From contig NZ_CALIMW010000215.1 in assembly GCF_938045405.1 (NCBI RefSeq), positions 1 through 8,571 on the forward strand: a stretch of 8,571 nucleotides of DNA, given 5' to 3'. This document shows positions 6,781-8,571 of this stretch, in pieces. A program made the translations under genes and the position numbers. Within the stretch, counting starts at the first letter, position 1. Every line of letters starts with the position of its first letter. Origin of the DNA: an uncultured Campylobacter sp. Its GTDB lineage: Bacteria; Campylobacterota; Campylobacteria; Campylobacterales; Campylobacteraceae. The notes under the pieces are model-generated. The model saw only the letters and a list, made by a program, of their open reading frames with translations, did not search any database and was not told where the DNA came from.

Positions 6781-7526
6781 CACAGCTCCGTAAAATTTTT
6801 AATGATTTTTATGCCCGCATCGTGGCTTTTTTCGGGATGCGGCTGAAAGGCAAATACGTTTTCGCGCCAGATCGCGCTTGCAAACTCATAGCCGTAAAAC
6901 GTGCTCGCAAGCGTAATCTCGCGCGCGCAAAGGACGTGATAGGAGTGCACGAAATACAGATACTCAAACTCGCCTAGACCCGCATTTATCGGCGAGCGCT
7001 TGATAAAATGCGCGCTGTTCCAGCCGACGTGCGGGATCTTTAGGCTTTCGGCGCGAGCGGAATTTTGCCCGCAGCGCTCGCCGGATCCCGCTTTGCTCAA
7101 TCTAAATTTTAAATTTTCGGGTTTAAATTCTACTTCGCCCAGTCCGAATCTCGTGTTTTCAAATCCGGATTCCGCTTCGCAAACATTAAATTTCGTTTTG
7201 TCAAATTTCACGACGCGACCAGGTAGAATTCCAAGCCCACTGCGCGCGCCGAATTCCTCGCTTTGTTCAAACAGAAGCTGCATCCCAAGGCAGATGCCTA
7301 AAAAATATCTGCCGCTTGCGACGAACTCTTTAATCGCGGCGTCCATACCGCTTGCGCGAAGCCTCTCCATCGCCTCGCCGAATGCGCCCACGCCCGGAAG
7401 CAGAGCCTTATCGCAGCTCAAAAGCTCCTCAGGGCTGCGCGCGAGGCAAAATTTAGCGCCGCAAAAGCTAAGCGCGTTCATCACGCTTTGGATATTGCCC
7501 GCGCCGTAATCCACGATACCGATCAA
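6780..7526 (-). CDS. hisH: Imidazole glycerol phosphate synthase glutaminase subunit, with an internal insertion
   Basis: Class I glutamine amidotransferase that supplies ammonia to HisF in histidine synthesis. The triad is complete: Cys79 in GICLGMQLL, His230 and Glu232 in FQPHPEKS. The oxyanion motif PGVG (44-47) and the HisF-facing PHVGWN (165-170) are present. The length is 248 residues, against about 200 normally. The surplus is at residues 109-162, between VVKF and KIPHVGWN, where family members have only a few residues. Start is TTG 7526, overlapping the pglF stop as TTGA, with AAGGG (7537-7533) 6 bases upstream; MIGIVDYGAGN is a standard HisH opening. A sugar-amidation paralogue (as in flagellin or O-antigen loci) is an alternative, but adjacent hisA favours the histidine role. 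A frameshift is ruled out by normal sequence on both sides. Confidence 0.93.
   Translation of the reverse strand: MIGIVDYGAGNIQSVMNALSFCGAKFCLARSPEELLSCDKALLPGVGAFGEAMERLRASGMDAAIKEFVASGRYFLGICLGMQLLFEQSEEFGARSGLGILPGRVVKFDKTKFNVCEAESGFENTRFGLGEVEFKPENLKFRLSKAGSGERCGQNSARAESLKIPHVGWNSAHFIKRSPINAGLGEFEYLYFVHSYHVLCAREITLASTFYGYEFASAIWRENVFAFQPHPEKSHDAGIKIIKNFTEL
7031..7091. repeat. Nested inverted repeat at the edge of the hisH insert
   Basis: The outer arms GCGGGATC (7031-7038) and GATCCCGC (7084-7091) pair perfectly. The inner arms CGGCG+AGCG (7049-7053, 7056-7059) pair with CGCTCGCCG (7075-7083), with a two-base bulge. The left outer arm codes for the conserved KIP of hisH and the right outer arm lies in the insert. 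It could fold as a strong hairpin in the mRNA. Confidence 0.5.
7081..7109. repeat. Direct repeat copy A in hisH insert
   Basis: Copy A matches 7165-7193 at 22 of 29 bases without gaps (14 of the first 16). The copies are exactly 84 bases apart, or 28 codons, so they are in frame. It codes for KFRLSKAGSG (140-149), which parallels KFNVCEAESG in the other copy. Confidence 0.5.
7165..7193. repeat. Direct repeat copy B in hisH insert
   Basis: Partner of the repeat at 7081-7109. It codes for KFNVCEAESG (112-121). Like copy A, it begins CCGGAT and ends in AAATTT. The pair suggests that the insert grew by duplication or came from a repeat sequence. Confidence 0.5.
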
Positions 7527-8571
7527 GCCGTGCCCTTCATATCGTTCAATCGGTGCGAAAACTCAGGCACGATACGTTTTAGCTTATCCGCAACCTGCGC
7601 GTCCTCGCACTCCGAAAGCTCCTCTATCTGCGAGTTTAGCTCCTCTAGGTCGTATTTTGCGGAGTGGGTTACGAAGATTGATTGGTACTTAGTGCTCTTG
7701 TCGTTTTCGTCGATCAAAAGCTCCTCGTAAAGCTTCTCGCCTGGACGCAGGCCTACAAATTTAATACCCAGCTCCTCCTTACCGGCAAGCTGCAGCATTC
7801 GCTTGGCAAGATCGGCGATCTTTACGGGCTCGCCCATATCCAGCACGAAAAGCTCGCCGCCCTGCGCGATGGAGGCTGCTTGAAGCACGAGTTGGCACGC
7901 CTCGCTAACGAGCATAAAATATCTCGTAATCTCGGGGTGCGTAACGGTAAGCGGCTCGTTCGCTTCGATCTGGCGTTTAAATTTAGGAATGACGCTACCG
8001 CTTGAGCCGAGCACGTTTCCGAAGCGGACGGCGACAATCTGCGTATCGCTTGCCGCGTCGTTGGAATTTAGCGCGTAAAGCTCACAGATACGCTTCGTTG
8101 TGCCCATAATGTTAGTCGGCCGCACCGCCTTATCGGTCGAGATCAAAACGACCTTTTTCGCGCCATATTTTTTGGATAGATCGATTACGTTTTTCGTGCC
8201 GACGACATTGTTTTTGACCGCTAGATGCGGATTAAACTCGCATAGCGGCACGTGCTTATACGCCGCTGCGTGCACGACTACTTCGGGATGAAATTCTGCA
8301 AAAACCTCCTCCAGCTCATGGCGATAAACGACGTTTATCATCTTTAACTCGTTGCGCGCATCCGCGCCGGTGGCTTCGTTAATCGAGTAGAGATTAAACT
8401 CGCTGTGCTCGACCATGATAAGACGCTTTGCGCCGAATTTCAAGCATTGCTTGCAAATTTCGCTTCCTATCGTGCCGCCCGCACCCGTTACCAGCACGAT
8501 CTTGTCTTTGATAAAATTTTCGATCGCCTTGGTATCGAGGTCTTTGGGCTTGCGCGCGAGCAGATCCTCGA
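7523..8571 (-). CDS. pglF: UDP-N-acetylglucosamine 4,6-dehydratase PglF, 3' part
   Basis: Membrane-associated dehydratase that converts UDP-GlcNAc to the 4-keto-6-deoxy sugar, the first step to UDP-diNAc-bacillosamine for N-linked protein glycosylation. The reading frame stays open to the window edge (EDLLARKPKDLDTKAIENFI precedes the fold), so the 5' end is outside; about 349 residues are seen of a family length near 590. The missing part should hold the N-terminal membrane segments. The extended SDR domain has GAGGTIG (8485-8465). STDK (8140-8129) is followed by Met (8107-8105) and Lys (8095-8093), the MxxxK form that replaces YxxxK in the PglF/WbpM group. FGNVLGSSGSV and GLRPGEKLYEEL are further family marks. 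A WbpM/CapD-type O-antigen enzyme is the main alternative; the prmA-ftsH neighbourhood supports pglF. The stop overlaps the hisH TTG start. Confidence 0.88.
   Translation of the reverse strand, partial: EDLLARKPKDLDTKAIENFIKDKIVLVTGAGGTIGSEICKQCLKFGAKRLIMVEHSEFNLYSINEATGADARNELKMINVVYRHELEEVFAEFHPEVVVHAAAYKHVPLCEFNPHLAVKNNVVGTKNVIDLSKKYGAKKVVLISTDKAVRPTNIMGTTKRICELYALNSNDAASDTQIVAVRFGNVLGSSGSVIPKFKRQIEANEPLTVTHPEITRYFMLVSEACQLVLQAASIAQGGELFVLDMGEPVKIADLAKRMLQLAGKEELGIKFVGLRPGEKLYEELLIDENDKSTKYQSIFVTHSAKYDLEELNSQIEELSECEDAQVADKLKRIVPEFSHRLNDMKGTA

Noticed and set aside
7000..7509. 169-residue plus-strand open frame opposite hisH
   Set aside because: It is antisense to a clear HisH with intact catalytic residues. 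The composition is rich in Ser, Pro and Asn and no family is recognised.
8495..8497. GTG as the start of the dehydratase gene
   Set aside because: The frame stays open to the window edge and codes for family-like sequence upstream. The GTG is the Val of the first beta strand, so the gene is cut by the window.
1..8571. CRISPR arrays, insertion sequences, phage genes, attachment sites
   Set aside because: No regularly spaced repeats, transposase, integrase or tRNA-adjacent duplicated segment can be seen. The genes are core metabolism throughout.

Overview
This window looks like core chromosome of a Campylobacter-like Campylobacterota (Epsilonproteobacteria). The evidence is the gene content (a pglF-type dehydratase, prmA-ftsH-pssA in order, and atpE standing alone with a signal-like N-terminus), the compact minus-strand layout, and AT-rich spacers full of AAATTT motifs. 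G+C is roughly one half in the genes, which is high for C. jejuni. That fits better with the oral C. gracilis/showae/rectus/curvus type, but the species is an inference. All eight protein genes and the tRNA are on the minus strand, so transcription runs from 8571 towards 1.

Layout in the direction of transcription. (1) 8571-6075: the 3' part of pglF (UDP-GlcNAc 4,6-dehydratase of bacillosamine synthesis and protein N-glycosylation), then hisH and hisA (histidine biosynthesis). Each gene overlaps the next by 1-4 bases, so the three are probably translationally coupled. (2) 5994-3185: prmA (ribosomal protein L11 methyltransferase) and ftsH (membrane AAA+ metalloprotease), overlapping as ATGA. 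(3) 3057-2308: pssA (phosphatidylserine synthase) alone, after a spacer with two hairpins. (4) 2222-708: leuA (2-isopropylmalate synthase) with its own clear -10 box and a downstream hairpin. (5) 550-212: atpE (ATP synthase subunit c), followed by a hairpin terminator. (6) 142-58: tRNA-Leu(GAG). (7) 57-1: AT-rich spacer with no gene.

The genes are housekeeping genes from separate pathways and do not form one functional system. I see no mobile element, CRISPR array, toxin-antitoxin pair, defence island or new multi-gene system. The most unusual feature is HisH. All catalytic residues are intact, but about 50 extra residues sit just before the conserved PHxGWN motif. The DNA of that insert contains an in-frame direct repeat with an 84-nt period and a nested inverted repeat, which suggests a repeat or palindromic element captured in-frame. 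The second notable feature is the coupling of a glycosylation gene to two histidine genes. The third is a strong excess of the palindrome AAATTT across the window (about 45 copies by hand count).
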